In this document: in pieces, positions 49,108 through 58,225 of the stretch
Numbering within the stretch: the first letter of the stretch is position 1
How the letters are laid out: the number at the start of each line of letters is the position of its first letter
From: Pyxidicoccus xibeiensis
GTDB taxonomy: Bacteria; Myxococcota; Myxococcia; Myxococcales; Myxococcaceae
Assembly (NCBI RefSeq): GCF_024198175.1
Contig: NZ_JAJVKV010000008.1
Location: 310,001-374,000, forward strand
Direction of reading: 5' to 3'
Length of the DNA: 64,000 nt
Notes under the pieces: model-generated
What the model was told of the DNA's origin: nothing
Databases searched by the model: none
What the model saw: only the letters and a program-made list of their open reading frames with translations
Translations under genes and position numbers: made by a program

Positions 49108-49596
49108 ATGCAGACCGCCAGGCCATTTCGCATCCTCGGAGTCCAGCAGATCGCCATCGGAGGGACGGACAAGGGTCCCCTGCGCAAGCTCTGGGTGGAC
49201 CTGCTGGGGCTGACGCCCCACGGCACCTACCGCAGCGAGCGGGAGAACGTGGACGAGGACATCGTCGTCGCGGGCGCGGGTCCCTTCAAGGTGGAGGTGG
49301 ACCTGATGCAGCCCATCAATCCCGAGGGAAAGCCCCGGGTCCACGAGACGCCGCTCAACCACGTGGGCATGTGGGTGGACGACCTGCCGGCGGCGGTGAA
49401 GTGGCTGGAGGGGCAGGGGCTGCGCTTCGCGCCGGGCGGCATCCGCAAGGGCGCGGCCGGCTTCGACATCTGCTTCGTCCACCCGAAGGGCAACGAGCAG
49501 TTCCCCTACAGCGGCGAGGGCGTGCTCATCGAGTTGGTGCAGGCGCCGCCGGAGGTCATCGCCGCCTTCGACCAACTGTCGGCTGGTGCTCACTGA
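49108..49596 (+). CDS. VOC (glyoxalase/bleomycin-resistance) family protein (162 aa)
   Basis: Cytoplasmic metal-dependent VOC fold with two beta-alpha-beta-beta-beta units: Q-Q-I-A-I-G near residue 17, L-N-H-V-G-M-W-V-D-D near 84, and E-candidate L-I-E-L-V-Q at about 147. Closest in layout to methylmalonyl-CoA epimerase-like members (H-V-G-x-x-V). ATG at 49108; an earlier TTG is unlikely. Convergent with the acyltransferase gene; its stop forms part of the hairpin at 49593-49618. Confidence 0.85.
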   Translation: MQTARPFRILGVQQIAIGGTDKGPLRKLWVDLLGLTPHGTYRSERENVDEDIVVAGAGPFKVEVDLMQPINPEGKPRVHETPLNHVGMWVDDLPAAVKWLEGQGLRFAPGGIRKGAAGFDICFVHPKGNEQFPYSGEGVLIELVQAPPEVIAAFDQLSAGAH

Positions 49597-49618
49597 GCCT
49601 GCTGGCCCCGGGGCTCAG
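49593..49618. terminator. Bidirectional hairpin at convergent stops (CTGAGCC/GGCTCAG)
   Basis: CTGAGCC (49593-49599) pairs with GGCTCAG (49612-49618) over a 12-base loop; it contains the VOC stop codon and the acyltransferase 3' end. The same stem sequence is used at 51629-51645. Confidence 0.55.
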
Positions 49619-50748
49619 GCGCGGAGGGTGGGCTCGCTGGAGTCCCTGCGTCCCCGCCTCACGCGCGCGACCAGGGCCCGGAGCCCGGGCCTCACCACGC
49701 GCTCCACGCGGTCGGTGGCGATGCAGAGGAGGAAGGTGAGGCCGATGAGCGCGGCGAGCAGCAGCCAGAACCCCAGCCACCCGCTCTTGTCTCCCCAGAA
49801 GCGCTGGAAGGAGAAGACGCCGCCAATCCGGTAGAACAGCAGCATCTCGTGGAAGAAGTACGCGGACAGCGACGACGTGCCGAACACCTCGATGAAGCGC
49901 CGCAGGCGTGACGGCTTCGCACCCACGGCAACCCGGCCCTCCAGCCACAGCAGCCCGAGCAGCACGGCGCACACCCACCCGAAGCGCGCCGCCGAGTTGG
50001 ACGGGTTGGCGACGAAGAAGCGGTGGGGCGGGTACAGCGAGTAGAGGAAGTCTCCCGCCACCGCGCCCGCGAGGCCCAGGGCCACCATCACCCCCAGGCC
50101 CCGGATGAGCCCCGCCCGGCCCCACGCGCCCGCCAGCGTCCCGGAGAAGGCGCCCAGCCACGCGAAGCCCAGCCACGGCAGCAGGGGGAAGGGCGCGAAG
50201 GACGACTTGTTCGTCAGCGTGGCCAGGGGGCCCTTCACCAGCTCGCCCAGCGGGGCCACCGCGAAGACCGCGAGGGCCAGCAAGAAGGTCACCGCGCCCA
50301 GCAGCTTCGGGCGAGGGGCCAGGACCGCCGCCACCGGCAGGACGATGAGCAGACACACGCCCACGCACTGGAGGATGTCCATGCGGAGGATCCACACCGG
50401 CTCCTTCAGCAGGGGGAACCACGCCCAGTTGACGAGCGTGGCCACGGCGAGGACTTCCAGGATGCGGCGGAAGTTGCGGCCCACGCGCTCGCGCAGCACG
50501 CCGCCCGCCGCGCTGCGCACCATCAGCAGGGCGGTGGCGAAGCCCGCGGAGAAGATGAACGCGGGGGCCACCAGCCCGTCGACCTTGAGCAGCCGGCCCA
50601 CCCAGAGGCTCTTGCGCAGCTCCGGCGTGAGCAGGGCGAGCGCGTGGGTCTGGATCATGAACAGCACCGCGATGCCGCGCAGCCAGTCGATGGCGCGCAC
50701 GCGGTCCTGGGATACCGGGGCAGGGGCAGGGGCAGAGGGGGAAGTCAC
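49615..50748 (-). CDS. HGSNAT/DUF1624-like membrane acyltransferase (377 aa)
   Basis: Ten to eleven TM helices. N-terminal R-V-R-A-I-D-W-L-R-G-I-A-V-L-F-M-I-Q-T-H is the signature of the heparan-alpha-glucosaminide N-acetyltransferase catalytic-domain family (DUF1624/DUF5009), with the catalytic-type His at the end of TM1. Also D-I-L-Q-C-V-G-V, and F-F-H-E-M-L-L-F-Y near the C-terminus. Likely acetylates a cell-envelope glycan or lipid. Convergent with the VOC gene and divergent from the Sir2 gene. Confidence 0.8.
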   Translation of the reverse strand: MTSPSAPAPAPVSQDRVRAIDWLRGIAVLFMIQTHALALLTPELRKSLWVGRLLKVDGLVAPAFIFSAGFATALLMVRSAAGGVLRERVGRNFRRILEVLAVATLVNWAWFPLLKEPVWILRMDILQCVGVCLLIVLPVAAVLAPRPKLLGAVTFLLALAVFAVAPLGELVKGPLATLTNKSSFAPFPLLPWLGFAWLGAFSGTLAGAWGRAGLIRGLGVMVALGLAGAVAGDFLYSLYPPHRFFVANPSNSAARFGWVCAVLLGLLWLEGRVAVGAKPSRLRRFIEVFGTSSLSAYFFHEMLLFYRIGGVFSFQRFWGDKSGWLGFWLLLAALIGLTFLLCIATDRVERVVRPGLRALVARVRRGRRDSSEPTLRA

Positions 50749-50816
50749 GGCCGGCGAACCCTACTATGCTCGTCCACGGTCGGCTCCAGGCGTCAGGAGC
50801 CGGGTGGGGTGGGTGC

Positions 50817-51632
50817 ATGACGACAACAGCGACCTTCGAGGAGCTCCTCACGGTGGCGAAGGGGCCGGAGGGCACGAAGACCCTCATCGTCACCGGCGCG
50901 GGGGTGAGCCTGGCCAGCGGCATCCCGACCTTCCGCGGCCCGGACCCGGGCGCGGTCTGGGCGAACGACGTCACGGAGAAGGGTACCCGCGCCTACTACA
51001 AGCGGGTGCCCCACGAGTCCTGGCTCTGGTACCTCAAGCGCTTCGAGCTGGCGCGCGGCGTGAAGCCGAACGACGCGCACCGGGCCCTCGTCGCGTGGGA
51101 GCAGTGGCAGGCGCGCCACCAGCGCGACTTCCTGCTCGTCACCCAGAACGTGGACACGCTGCATGAACAGGCAGGGAGCCGTGGCCTGGTGAAGGTCCAT
51201 GGCAGCCTGGACGAGGCCCGGTGCACGCGCCTCCGGTGCAAGCACGGCCCGCCATGGGGCACGATTCCAATCGCGCAGCTGGACTTCGGCCCGCTCCACG
51301 CGGACCCGAGCCCCGAGACGGTGCCCCGCTGCCCCGAGTGCAAGAGCAAGCTCCGCCCGCACGTCTTGTGGTTCGACGAGCTGTACTCGGAGCACGAGTC
51401 CTACCAGTTCGACCACGTGCTCCTGAGCGCGAAGCGGGCCACCCTGGTGGTGTTCATCGGGACGTCGTTCTCCGTCGGTGTCACGGAGGCGGTGTCGCAG
51501 CGGGGGCTGAAGAATGGCGCCCAGGTCTTCAGCATCGACCCTTCGGGCATCAGCCCCTCGCCGCGCATCCGCGTCGTGGCGGCCCAGGCGGAGCTGGTGC
51601 TGCCACGCCTCGTGGCAGCACTCCCCGACTGA
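50817..51632 (+). CDS. Sir2-family NAD-dependent protein deacylase (271 aa)
   Basis: Cytoplasmic sirtuin. NAD-binding G-A-G-V-S-L-A-S-G-I-P-T-F-R-G (about residue 30), T-Q-N-V-D-T-L-H (about 107), catalytic His in V-H-G-S-L, a Zn set of four Cys (R-C...L-R-C-K...R-C-P-E-C-K) and the G-T-S-F-S-V motif late. ATG at 50817; the 17-residue upstream extension is not sirtuin-like. Variant class (P-H-V-L-W-F-D-E) close to bacterial U-class enzymes. Convergent with a phosphoesterase gene. Confidence 0.92.
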   Translation: MTTTATFEELLTVAKGPEGTKTLIVTGAGVSLASGIPTFRGPDPGAVWANDVTEKGTRAYYKRVPHESWLWYLKRFELARGVKPNDAHRALVAWEQWQARHQRDFLLVTQNVDTLHEQAGSRGLVKVHGSLDEARCTRLRCKHGPPWGTIPIAQLDFGPLHADPSPETVPRCPECKSKLRPHVLWFDELYSEHESYQFDHVLLSAKRATLVVFIGTSFSVGVTEAVSQRGLKNGAQVFSIDPSGISPSPRIRVVAAQAELVLPRLVAALPD

Positions 51633-51645
51633 GCCGGAGGCTCAG
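51629..51645. terminator. Compact hairpin overlapping both convergent stop codons
   Basis: CTGAGCC-GGA-GGCTCAG, perfect 7-bp stem with 3-base loop, spanning the Sir2 stop (51630-51632) and the phosphoesterase stop (51642-51644). Confidence 0.55.
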
Positions 51646-53096
51646 CGCACCCAGGACACGTTGCTGATGGTGAACTTCGAGCCGTCGGTCTTCTCCGTGT
51701 TGGTGTACGGCATGTACACGCGCGTGGAGAAGGTGTTGGCGGCGGTGTCGATTTCAATCAGCCGCGTCGGGTTCGTGCTGCTGTCGTGGTACGTCGTCAG
51801 CATCTGGTAGATCTTGTTCCCCTGGGTGCCGGTGACCTCCCGGTAGGCGGACGTGCCCACGTGCCCGGAGAAGATGAACCGGACGTTGGGGTACAGCTTC
51901 AGCGCGTTGTCGAAGACGTACTGCGGGCTGTTGTTGCCGTAGCCGCCGTTGCTCTGCTCGATGCCGCCGCTGCTCGTCTGGTGCGAGTGGGTGATGACGA
52001 TGACGTTGTGGCGGGGGTGCGCCGCGAGGACGGTCTTCACCCAGCCGACCACGTCCGTGCGCGCCCACAGCTCCAGGTTGAGCACGAGCCAGTTCAGGCC
52101 GCCCGCCGTGAAGGTGTGATAGCCGTTGTCGCTCTTCCCGGCCTCGTACACGCCTGCCAGCGCCTGGAAGCGCGTCGTGGGGAAGTAGGTGTTGAAGGTG
52201 GTGGTGTTGCGGAGGTTGGCATTCACGTTGCCGGGGCAGGCGCTGCCACCCGGGCACGTGGCCGCGGTGTCATGGTTCCCGACGGCGATGGCATAGGGAA
52301 TCTGCGCGGCGTCGAGCTTCTGGAAGGCGTTGCTCGCGCGGACGTACTGGATGTGGTCCGGCGTGTCCCAGTTGCACATGTCGCCCGTGTGGCCCACGAA
52401 GCGGATGTCGAGCGCGCTCTTGTTGTCGGCGAGCCACTGCATGCGGTGGTCGATGAGCGTCGACGCGGACACCAGCTCGTTCTGCGTGTCGGGGATGATG
52501 ACCAGGGTGAACTTCGTGTCGACGGGCACCGGGGCGGTGGGCGCGGCGTACAGCTTGATGCCCTCGTCGACCCAGCCCGCGCTGCTCAGCGCGCTGCGCT
52601 CGGCCGCGGTGATGGCGAAGCGGTGCTTGCGCAGCGTGGTGTTGGAGTAGCGGTAGACGGGGACGAGGCACGGGTCCGCCGTCTTCGACGCGTAGAAGCC
52701 GATGCCCTCGTCGGTGGTGAAGCCGCCGTTGGTGAGCAGGTCCTGCCGCTCCGCCGCGTCGATGGTCCAGAAGTGCTCGTTGCGGCTCGGGCTGTAGAGC
52801 CGGTAGACGGGGGACAGCCCCGTGCCCGTGGCCCTGGAGGCGCGGAAGGCGATGCCGCGGTCCTCGGTGTAGCCGTAGGTCGTCGCGGCGTTGGCCGCCT
52901 CGTTCGCGTTGTACGTGTAGAGGCTGTCACCGTTGGCCGGCTTGATGCGGTGGTAGATCGGCGACGAGGCCATCGCGGCGCAGTCGAGCGCCGCCTCGTC
53001 GGTGCCGAGCTCGGAGGGCTCGGCCTGGGGATTGCCGCCACAGGCCGAAAGCCCGCCTGCCAGTGCCAGGGATACGATGAAGTTCGGGGTCCTCAA
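51642..53096 (-). CDS. Secreted metallophosphoesterase lipoprotein with DUF5648 repeats (484 aa)
   Basis: Lipoprotein signal L-A-G-G-L-S-A-C. Residues ~45-190 are three DUF5648-type repeats (I-Y-H-R-I-K-P...S-L-Y-T, P-V-Y-R-L-Y-S-P...H-F-W-T, P-V-Y-R-Y-S-N...H-R-F-A-I-T). Residues ~195-450 are a calcineurin-like phosphoesterase: I-P-D-T-Q, H-T-G-D-M, G-N-H-D, T-H-S-H-Q and F-S-G-H-V. All metal ligands are visible. Extracellular phosphatase or nuclease with a cell-surface-binding tail. Confidence 0.9.
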   Translation of the reverse strand: MRTPNFIVSLALAGGLSACGGNPQAEPSELGTDEAALDCAAMASSPIYHRIKPANGDSLYTYNANEAANAATTYGYTEDRGIAFRASRATGTGLSPVYRLYSPSRNEHFWTIDAAERQDLLTNGGFTTDEGIGFYASKTADPCLVPVYRYSNTTLRKHRFAITAAERSALSSAGWVDEGIKLYAAPTAPVPVDTKFTLVIIPDTQNELVSASTLIDHRMQWLADNKSALDIRFVGHTGDMCNWDTPDHIQYVRASNAFQKLDAAQIPYAIAVGNHDTAATCPGGSACPGNVNANLRNTTTFNTYFPTTRFQALAGVYEAGKSDNGYHTFTAGGLNWLVLNLELWARTDVVGWVKTVLAAHPRHNVIVITHSHQTSSGGIEQSNGGYGNNSPQYVFDNALKLYPNVRFIFSGHVGTSAYREVTGTQGNKIYQMLTTYHDSSTNPTRLIEIDTAANTFSTRVYMPYTNTEKTDGSKFTISNVSWVR

Positions 53097-53240
53097 GATG
53101 GGTCCTTCCTGGGTGAAGCGACCCCGGGCCGGCTGACCAGGGGTCGCCTATCTGACCGTTTTCACGGGTAAAGAAGGTATTGCGCGGTTCCGATACCATC
53201 TGCCGTGAGGTCAGGGAAGACCCATTTCTCAGAAATTGAG

Positions 53241-54302
53241 TCAGCGCGCGGCGGCGTCCTTGAGCGAGGCCATGTCGATGACGAAGCGGTAGCGCACGTC
53301 GCTCTTGAGCATCCGCTCGTAGGCCTCGTTGATCTTCTGGATGGGGATGACCTCGACGTCGGAGACGATCTGGTGCTTCGCGCAGTAGTCGAGCATCTCC
53401 TGCGTCTCGGCGATGCCGCCGATGCTGGAGCCGGCCAGCCGCTTGTTGCCGTTGATGAGGGCGAACGCGGCGACGGGGGTCGGCTGGGGCGGGACGCCGA
53501 CGAGGACCATGGCGCCGAGGGGGCGCAGCATGGACAGGTACTGGTTGTAGTCGTGCGGCGCGGAGATGGTGTCGATGATGAGGTCGAACTTGCCGGCGAG
53601 CTTCTTGAAGGTGCCTTCCTCCTTGGTGACCTCGAAGCCCCGCGCGCCCAGGCGGCGGGCGTCCGCCTCCTTCGAGCGAGACGTGCTGAGCACCGTCACC
53701 TCGGCGCCCATGGACGCGGCGAGCTTCACCGCCATGTGGCCCAGGCCGCCCAGGCCGACGACGCCCACGCGGTCACCCTTCTTGCAGTTCCACTGGCGCA
53801 GCGGGGAGTACGTGGTGATGCCGGCGCACAGCAGCGGCGCGGCGGCGGCGGGGTCGAGGCCCTCGGGGACCTTCAGCGTGAAGCGCTCGGAGACGACGAC
53901 CTGCGTCGAGTAGCCGCCGTAGGTGGGCGTCTTCCGGTCCATCTGGGTGCCGTTGTAGGTGAGGGCCATGCCCTTCTCGCAGAACATCTCCAGGTCCTGA
54001 CGGCACGGCTGGCAGTCGCGGCACGAGTCCACCATGCAGCCGACGCCGGCCATGTCGCCGACCTTGAGCTTGGTGACGTGCTGGCCGACCTGCTTGACGC
54101 GGCCGATGATCTCGTGGCCGGGGACCATGGGGAAGATGGAGCCGCCCCACTCATCGCGGGCCTGGTGGATGTCGGAGTGGCAGACGCCGCAGTAGAGGAT
54201 GTCGATGAGCACGTCGTGCGGGCCGGGCTCGCGGTGCTCGAAGGTGAAGGGCGCCAGCGGCTTTCCGGCGGCGGGGGCGGCATAGGCCTGGGTCTTGAGC
54301 AT
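53241..54302 (-). CDS. NAD(P)-dependent zinc alcohol dehydrogenase, YahK/CAD type (353 aa)
   Basis: Medium-chain dehydrogenase. Catalytic Zn ligands in G-V-C-H-S-D-I-H (Cys ~39) and G-H-E (His ~61); structural Zn set C-R-D-C-Q-P-C...M-F-C at about 95-110; Rossmann motif G-L-G-G-L-G-H near 185; S-T-S-R-S-K for the NADP-type pocket. Reduces aldehydes to alcohols. Divergent from a LysR regulator 105 bp away, which is probably its controller. Confidence 0.93.
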   Translation of the reverse strand: MLKTQAYAAPAAGKPLAPFTFEHREPGPHDVLIDILYCGVCHSDIHQARDEWGGSIFPMVPGHEIIGRVKQVGQHVTKLKVGDMAGVGCMVDSCRDCQPCRQDLEMFCEKGMALTYNGTQMDRKTPTYGGYSTQVVVSERFTLKVPEGLDPAAAAPLLCAGITTYSPLRQWNCKKGDRVGVVGLGGLGHMAVKLAASMGAEVTVLSTSRSKEADARRLGARGFEVTKEEGTFKKLAGKFDLIIDTISAPHDYNQYLSMLRPLGAMVLVGVPPQPTPVAAFALINGNKRLAGSSIGGIAETQEMLDYCAKHQIVSDVEVIPIQKINEAYERMLKSDVRYRFVIDMASLKDAAAR

Positions 54303-54407
54303 GGTGTTTCTCCGTCAGTGGGCGGGTTGAATGTCCCCTGATATGCCTCCTGCGCGCGACCTCGGAAACTGGCGTGATGTGCATGGGTCGTTTAGGAATT
54401 CTTCAAG

Positions 54408-55358
54408 ATGGCCTTTACCCCCCTGAATGCCCTGAACGCGTTCCTCGCGGTCGCCCGCCGGCGCAGCTTCACGGCGGCCGCCAGCGAGCTCGGCGTCTCG
54501 GCGTCGGCGCTCAGCCAGTCGGTCCGGCAGCTCGAGGAGCGCCTGGGCATCCCGCTGCTCACCCGGACGTCTCGAAGTGTAGCGCTGACGGATGCGGGGC
54601 GGAGGCTGCTGGAGAACGCCGGGCCGGCCGTGGACCAGGCGCTCGACGCGCTGAAGACGGCCTCGGCCATGCCGGGGGAGGTGACGGGCAGTGTCCGGCT
54701 GTCGGTGCCGTCCGTCGCCGTGCCGCTCATCATCAGGCCTCTCCTCCCACGGCTGCTCGAGCGCCATCCGAAGGTGGAGGTGGAGGTCAATGTCGACAAC
54801 CGGCTCGTGGACATCGTGGCCGAGGGGCTCGACGCGGGCATCCGCTTCTCGGAGTCCATCGAGCGCGACATGGTGCAGGTCCGCCTGTACGGGGCCTGCC
54901 GGTTCGTCGTGGTGGGCTCACCCGCGTACCTGGCCCGGCGGGGCATTCCGGAGACGCCAAAGGACCTGCTGGCGCACGACTGCATCGGCATCCGCTCGAC
55001 GACGACCGGAGCGCAATATCAGTGGGAGCTGGATCGCGGGAAGCAGAGCTGGCGCATCCCGGTGCGTGGGCCGATAGCCTCCAATGACGGGACGTTGATC
55101 CGGGAGATGGCCGAGGCAGGGCTGGGACTCGCGTACCTCTTCGAGCCGCAGCTGGAGAACGAGCTACGGCGAGGCTCCCTGCGTGTGGTTCTCGAGCCCT
55201 ACGCGGGCCTGGTGCCGGGCCTCTTCCTCTACTTCCCCAGCCGAGCGCAGGTGTCGCCGGCCATGCGCGCCTTCGTGAACCTGGCGCGCGAGGTCGCCGC
55301 GGAGCGGCAGCCGGAGGCACCTGCGCCCGTGACATCTCGTCCGCCGAAGAAGCGGTGA
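54408..55358 (+). CDS. LysR-family transcriptional regulator (316 aa)
   Basis: N-terminal winged helix (N-A-F-L-A-V-A-R-R-R-S-F-T-A-A-A...S-Q-S-V-R-Q-L-E-E-R-L-G) and LysR substrate-binding domain (V-R-L-S-V-P-S from about residue 97). Divergent from the alcohol dehydrogenase, and the 105-bp intergenic space is large enough for the usual operator; it likely activates that gene in response to an aldehyde or related compound. Confidence 0.93.
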   Translation: MAFTPLNALNAFLAVARRRSFTAAASELGVSASALSQSVRQLEERLGIPLLTRTSRSVALTDAGRRLLENAGPAVDQALDALKTASAMPGEVTGSVRLSVPSVAVPLIIRPLLPRLLERHPKVEVEVNVDNRLVDIVAEGLDAGIRFSESIERDMVQVRLYGACRFVVVGSPAYLARRGIPETPKDLLAHDCIGIRSTTTGAQYQWELDRGKQSWRIPVRGPIASNDGTLIREMAEAGLGLAYLFEPQLENELRRGSLRVVLEPYAGLVPGLFLYFPSRAQVSPAMRAFVNLAREVAAERQPEAPAPVTSRPPKKR

Positions 55359-55376
55359 GCGGCCAGGTCCCCAGGA

Positions 55377-55403
55377 CCCGCCCCCTCGCGGAGAGAGGGC
55401 GGG
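55377..55403. terminator. GC-rich hairpin between convergent genes
   Basis: CCCGCCCCCTC (55377-55387) pairs with GAGAGGGCGGG (55393-55403), one mismatch, loop five bases. It separates the LysR gene from the convergent exoprotein gene. Confidence 0.6.
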
Positions 55404-55411
55404 GAGGGGGG

Positions 55412-57454
55412 CTACCAGGAGATGCCGTCGAGGTAGACGGTGCCGGTCCAGGTCCCGCTGGTGGTGAACTCCACGCCGAGCCGGTGGAGCGGAGTGGTGC
55501 TCGCGGACGGCAGGGTCACCGTCACTGCGTTCCACGCGTTCGCCTGAAGGCTGCTGATTCCGGTCCAGCGTCCGGTGTAGCGCCAACCTGCCGCCGCACC
55601 TTCGAGGGCGAACGGCTGGATGGCGGTGATGCTGCTGCCGGAGGGAATCCACACGCGGAAGGTCACCGTCGCGCCCCGAGGGACCTGAGCGGTGAGGACC
55701 GTCGCCATGCCGGTGCCCGCCGTTCCGCTGAACGGCACCGCGAGCGAGCGTGTCCCCGAGAAGGCTCGCGTCGTGGAAGTGCTCACCGGCCTGAGTGGAG
55801 CGCCGGAGGCGAGCCACAGCTCGGTGCTGGACTCGAACCCGTAGCCACGCGTGCCACCCGTGCCGCCGTCGGTTCCGCCCGTGCCTGCGTCCGTGCCGCC
55901 GGTGCCGGCGTCGCGAGGGCCGGTGCCTGCGTCGACGCTGCCCGTGCCCGCGTCCCTGCCTCCCGTGCCTGCATCGATGCCGCCTGTGCCAGCGTCCCGA
56001 CCGCCAGTGCCTGCATCGATGCCGCCTGTGCCAGCGTCCTGACCGCCTGTGCCAGCATCCGTGCCACCGTCTCGACCACCCGTGCCGGCATCCGTGCCTC
56101 CACCGGTTCCAGCGTCGACGCCACCATCCCGACCGCCCGTGCCGGCGTCGAGGCCACCCGTGCCCGCATCCGTCCCACCGGGCGTGCCACCATCGGTGCC
56201 TCCAGGTCCGGGCAGCGTGGTGCCCGCGGCGGGCAACGTCAGGCCTCCGGCCTGGAGGAACGGCGCCGCGCGGCTGCGGATGTACGGCTGCCCATCCGCG
56301 CCCAGGTCGTTCTGGTAGGAGCTCTGCCCGCCAGCCCCGGCGCCGAAGAGGAGCGCGATGACGCCCGAGTTCGCGAACTTCCTCCGGTGCGCATCACCAC
56401 TCGCCCCGAAGAAGTACTCGGTGCGGTTGTCGCGGTAGCCCGCGCGCGCGGTGCCGTCGTTGTGAACGTTGCGGTGGTTGGCGTTCCCGAGCGGAATCTG
56501 CCACAGCACCCAGCGCTTGCCGGTGGCCACGTTCATCAGCCGCAGCCACTCCGCGTAGCGATTGAACGAGCTCGAGGAGATGGACGCGTTGTCGCTCGCA
56601 TCCCACCAGCGCTGCTGGCCCTGCGTCAGCCTGTAGAAGTCCGAGTCCCTATCCAGCGGATCTCCCACCAACACGTCATACGTGGTGCCGGTGGCGTTGG
56701 GCCCGAGGCCCAGCGGCTTGAGGAAGTTGGCGACCTTGTCCACCTCGGGCTGGAGCGGGTCCGTCACCGAGAAATAGGCGATGTCCTTGCCGCTGGCCCA
56801 CCCGGACACGTGGATGCCGAGGACGACGTTGTTCGCGCCCACCGCCTTGCGCATCTGGAGGAAGGCCTGGCCCCAGCCCGCCACGGTGTTGGGGAGGGTC
56901 GCCAGCTCGGGCAGCCCGGTGGCCGCCACCGCGGCGTACGCGTTGGGGTTGGAGTTCGACTGGAACTGGAGGAAGCCCACGGCGTCCGGCTCCACCAGGA
57001 TGAGCACGGGCTTGCCGTGCTCCTTCGCGCGCTGCATCAGCACCTTCACGTCGCTGAAGTAGCTCCGCATGGTGGTGGCGTTCTGTACCTTGGCGAGCGA
57101 CTCGCTCTCACCACCGCCCGGCTCGGAGAACAGTTGGTAGAAGACGGGCGCCGCGATGTAGCCCTGGGTGAACGACTCCTGCATGAAGCTCGCGCCCCAG
57201 CTGCCGTCGGGCTGGCCCCAGCCCCAGTTGTCCACCCAGCCCTTGGTGAAGTACCGGTAGCGCACGTCCCAGGGCACGCCGCTGTCGCGCATCCAGCTCT
57301 GCCCGGCCTCCTCGAAGAGCCCCACGAGCAGCCGGTTGGGAAGTCCCGCGGGCACGGGCCCCTGCACGCCTGACGTTGTCTGGGCGGAGGCTGGCACCGT
57401 GGCCAGGGCGGTCAACAGCAGCGCCATGGCGGCGCGTCGGAAGTTCGTTCTCAT
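55412..57454 (-). CDS. Secreted glycosidase-like protein with (DAGTGG)n linker and CBM (680 aa)
   Basis: ATG at 57454 begins a Sec signal (A-L-L-L-T-A-L-A-T-V-P-A-S-A-Q). Residues ~25-400 form one folded domain with V-L-I-L-V-E-P-D-A-V-G-F-L and W-W-D-A-S-D, a GH6-like or similar (beta/alpha) hydrolase appearance; then a ~120-residue low-complexity linker of T-D-A-G-T-G-G-type units; then a beta-sandwich C-terminal domain (about 545-680) resembling CBM4_9/galactose-binding folds. Target polymer unknown. The repeat linker sits between catalytic and binding parts, as in secreted polysaccharidases. Confidence 0.7.
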   Translation of the reverse strand: MRTNFRRAAMALLLTALATVPASAQTTSGVQGPVPAGLPNRLLVGLFEEAGQSWMRDSGVPWDVRYRYFTKGWVDNWGWGQPDGSWGASFMQESFTQGYIAAPVFYQLFSEPGGGESESLAKVQNATTMRSYFSDVKVLMQRAKEHGKPVLILVEPDAVGFLQFQSNSNPNAYAAVAATGLPELATLPNTVAGWGQAFLQMRKAVGANNVVLGIHVSGWASGKDIAYFSVTDPLQPEVDKVANFLKPLGLGPNATGTTYDVLVGDPLDRDSDFYRLTQGQQRWWDASDNASISSSSFNRYAEWLRLMNVATGKRWVLWQIPLGNANHRNVHNDGTARAGYRDNRTEYFFGASGDAHRRKFANSGVIALLFGAGAGGQSSYQNDLGADGQPYIRSRAAPFLQAGGLTLPAAGTTLPGPGGTDGGTPGGTDAGTGGLDAGTGGRDGGVDAGTGGGTDAGTGGRDGGTDAGTGGQDAGTGGIDAGTGGRDAGTGGIDAGTGGRDAGTGSVDAGTGPRDAGTGGTDAGTGGTDGGTGGTRGYGFESSTELWLASGAPLRPVSTSTTRAFSGTRSLAVPFSGTAGTGMATVLTAQVPRGATVTFRVWIPSGSSITAIQPFALEGAAAGWRYTGRWTGISSLQANAWNAVTVTLPSASTTPLHRLGVEFTTSGTWTGTVYLDGISW
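55845..56208 (-). repeat. Tandem repeat encoding T-D-A-G-T-G-G / R-D-A-G-T-G-G units
   Basis: About twenty imperfect copies of an 18-21 bp unit coding for D-A-G-T-G-G with variable R/T/I/L/V before D. Flexible linker of the exoprotein; copy number probably varies between strains by slippage. Confidence 0.9.
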
Positions 57455-57647
57455 GGCAGCCTGGATACAAACGGCGGGCGCTCCGTACGCCGCCCGCCAG
57501 GGCAGGTGCCGACATTCCAACCGCGTTGCTCACTCCCTACGCATGCCGCCGGACACCTGCCTGCCCGGCCTCACGACAGGCGGCTACCCATGCGCACTCG
57601 CGGTACCTCGCACGGTCCATGTGCGCTGTTCGCGAGCAGATGCCAGC

Positions 57648-58205
57648 TCAGCCACCAGGGCACGTCAGCCCGCGCTCGGGCGCATCGACGTCCTGGAGCT
57701 GGAGCAGGCACCGCAGGGCCTCCGGGTCCGCCGAGTCCACCGCGTACGAGCGGCGCCACAGCAGCGCGGCCACGCGCGTGGGCATGTTCGGGTCCTGCGC
57801 GACGAGCGCCCGGCGCACCCCGTTGGCCCCCGCCTTCACGGTGGCCGCCGCCGCTTCCAGCTTCGCCACCTCGTCCGGGCAGCCGTCGGGGCAGTTGTAG
57901 AGGAACACCGCGTGCCCGTGCTCCAGGTTGTGGATGTACAGGCAGCGTGAGACGGGCTCGGCGTACACGGCACAGCGCGCCACGCTGCCGCAGTGCACGC
58001 CGGAGCTCGGCGGGTTCTCGGACGGGCTCGCCCCGGACCCACAGGCCGTGTTGTCACAGGTGGCGACATGGCGCGCTTCCGTCTGCGCCGACAGCGGGAA
58101 CTCGAAGCGTTCGCAACCCTGCTGGGGCTCCGGGTCGGTGGAGCCACACGCGGTGAGCGAGAGGAGGGCGGCCAGGGAGGGGACGAGGACGAGAGGGCGG
58201 AGCAT
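57648..58205 (-). CDS. DUF3105 lipoprotein (185 aa)
   Basis: ATG at 58205 after GAGGGGG; signal L-L-S-L-T-A-C. The DUF3105 core holds C-G-S-V-A-R-C-A-V-Y-A-E-P-V, H-N-L-E-H-G-H-A-V-F-L-Y-N-C-P, and a late L-L-W-R-R-S-Y. Paired Cys and conserved H-x-x-x-H suggest metal or disulfide chemistry. Family function unknown. Lies 20 bp after the DHH gene and is probably co-transcribed. Confidence 0.85.
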   Translation of the reverse strand: MLRPLVLVPSLAALLSLTACGSTDPEPQQGCERFEFPLSAQTEARHVATCDNTACGSGASPSENPPSSGVHCGSVARCAVYAEPVSRCLYIHNLEHGHAVFLYNCPDGCPDEVAKLEAAAATVKAGANGVRRALVAQDPNMPTRVAALLWRRSYAVDSADPEALRCLLQLQDVDAPERGLTCPGG

Positions 58206-58225
58206 CACCCCCTCGTCATACCGCA

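Noticed and set aside
55845..56208. Regular repeats resembling a CRISPR array
   Set aside because: The repeats are an in-frame protein linker (D-A-G-T-G-G) without unique spacers; no cas genes.
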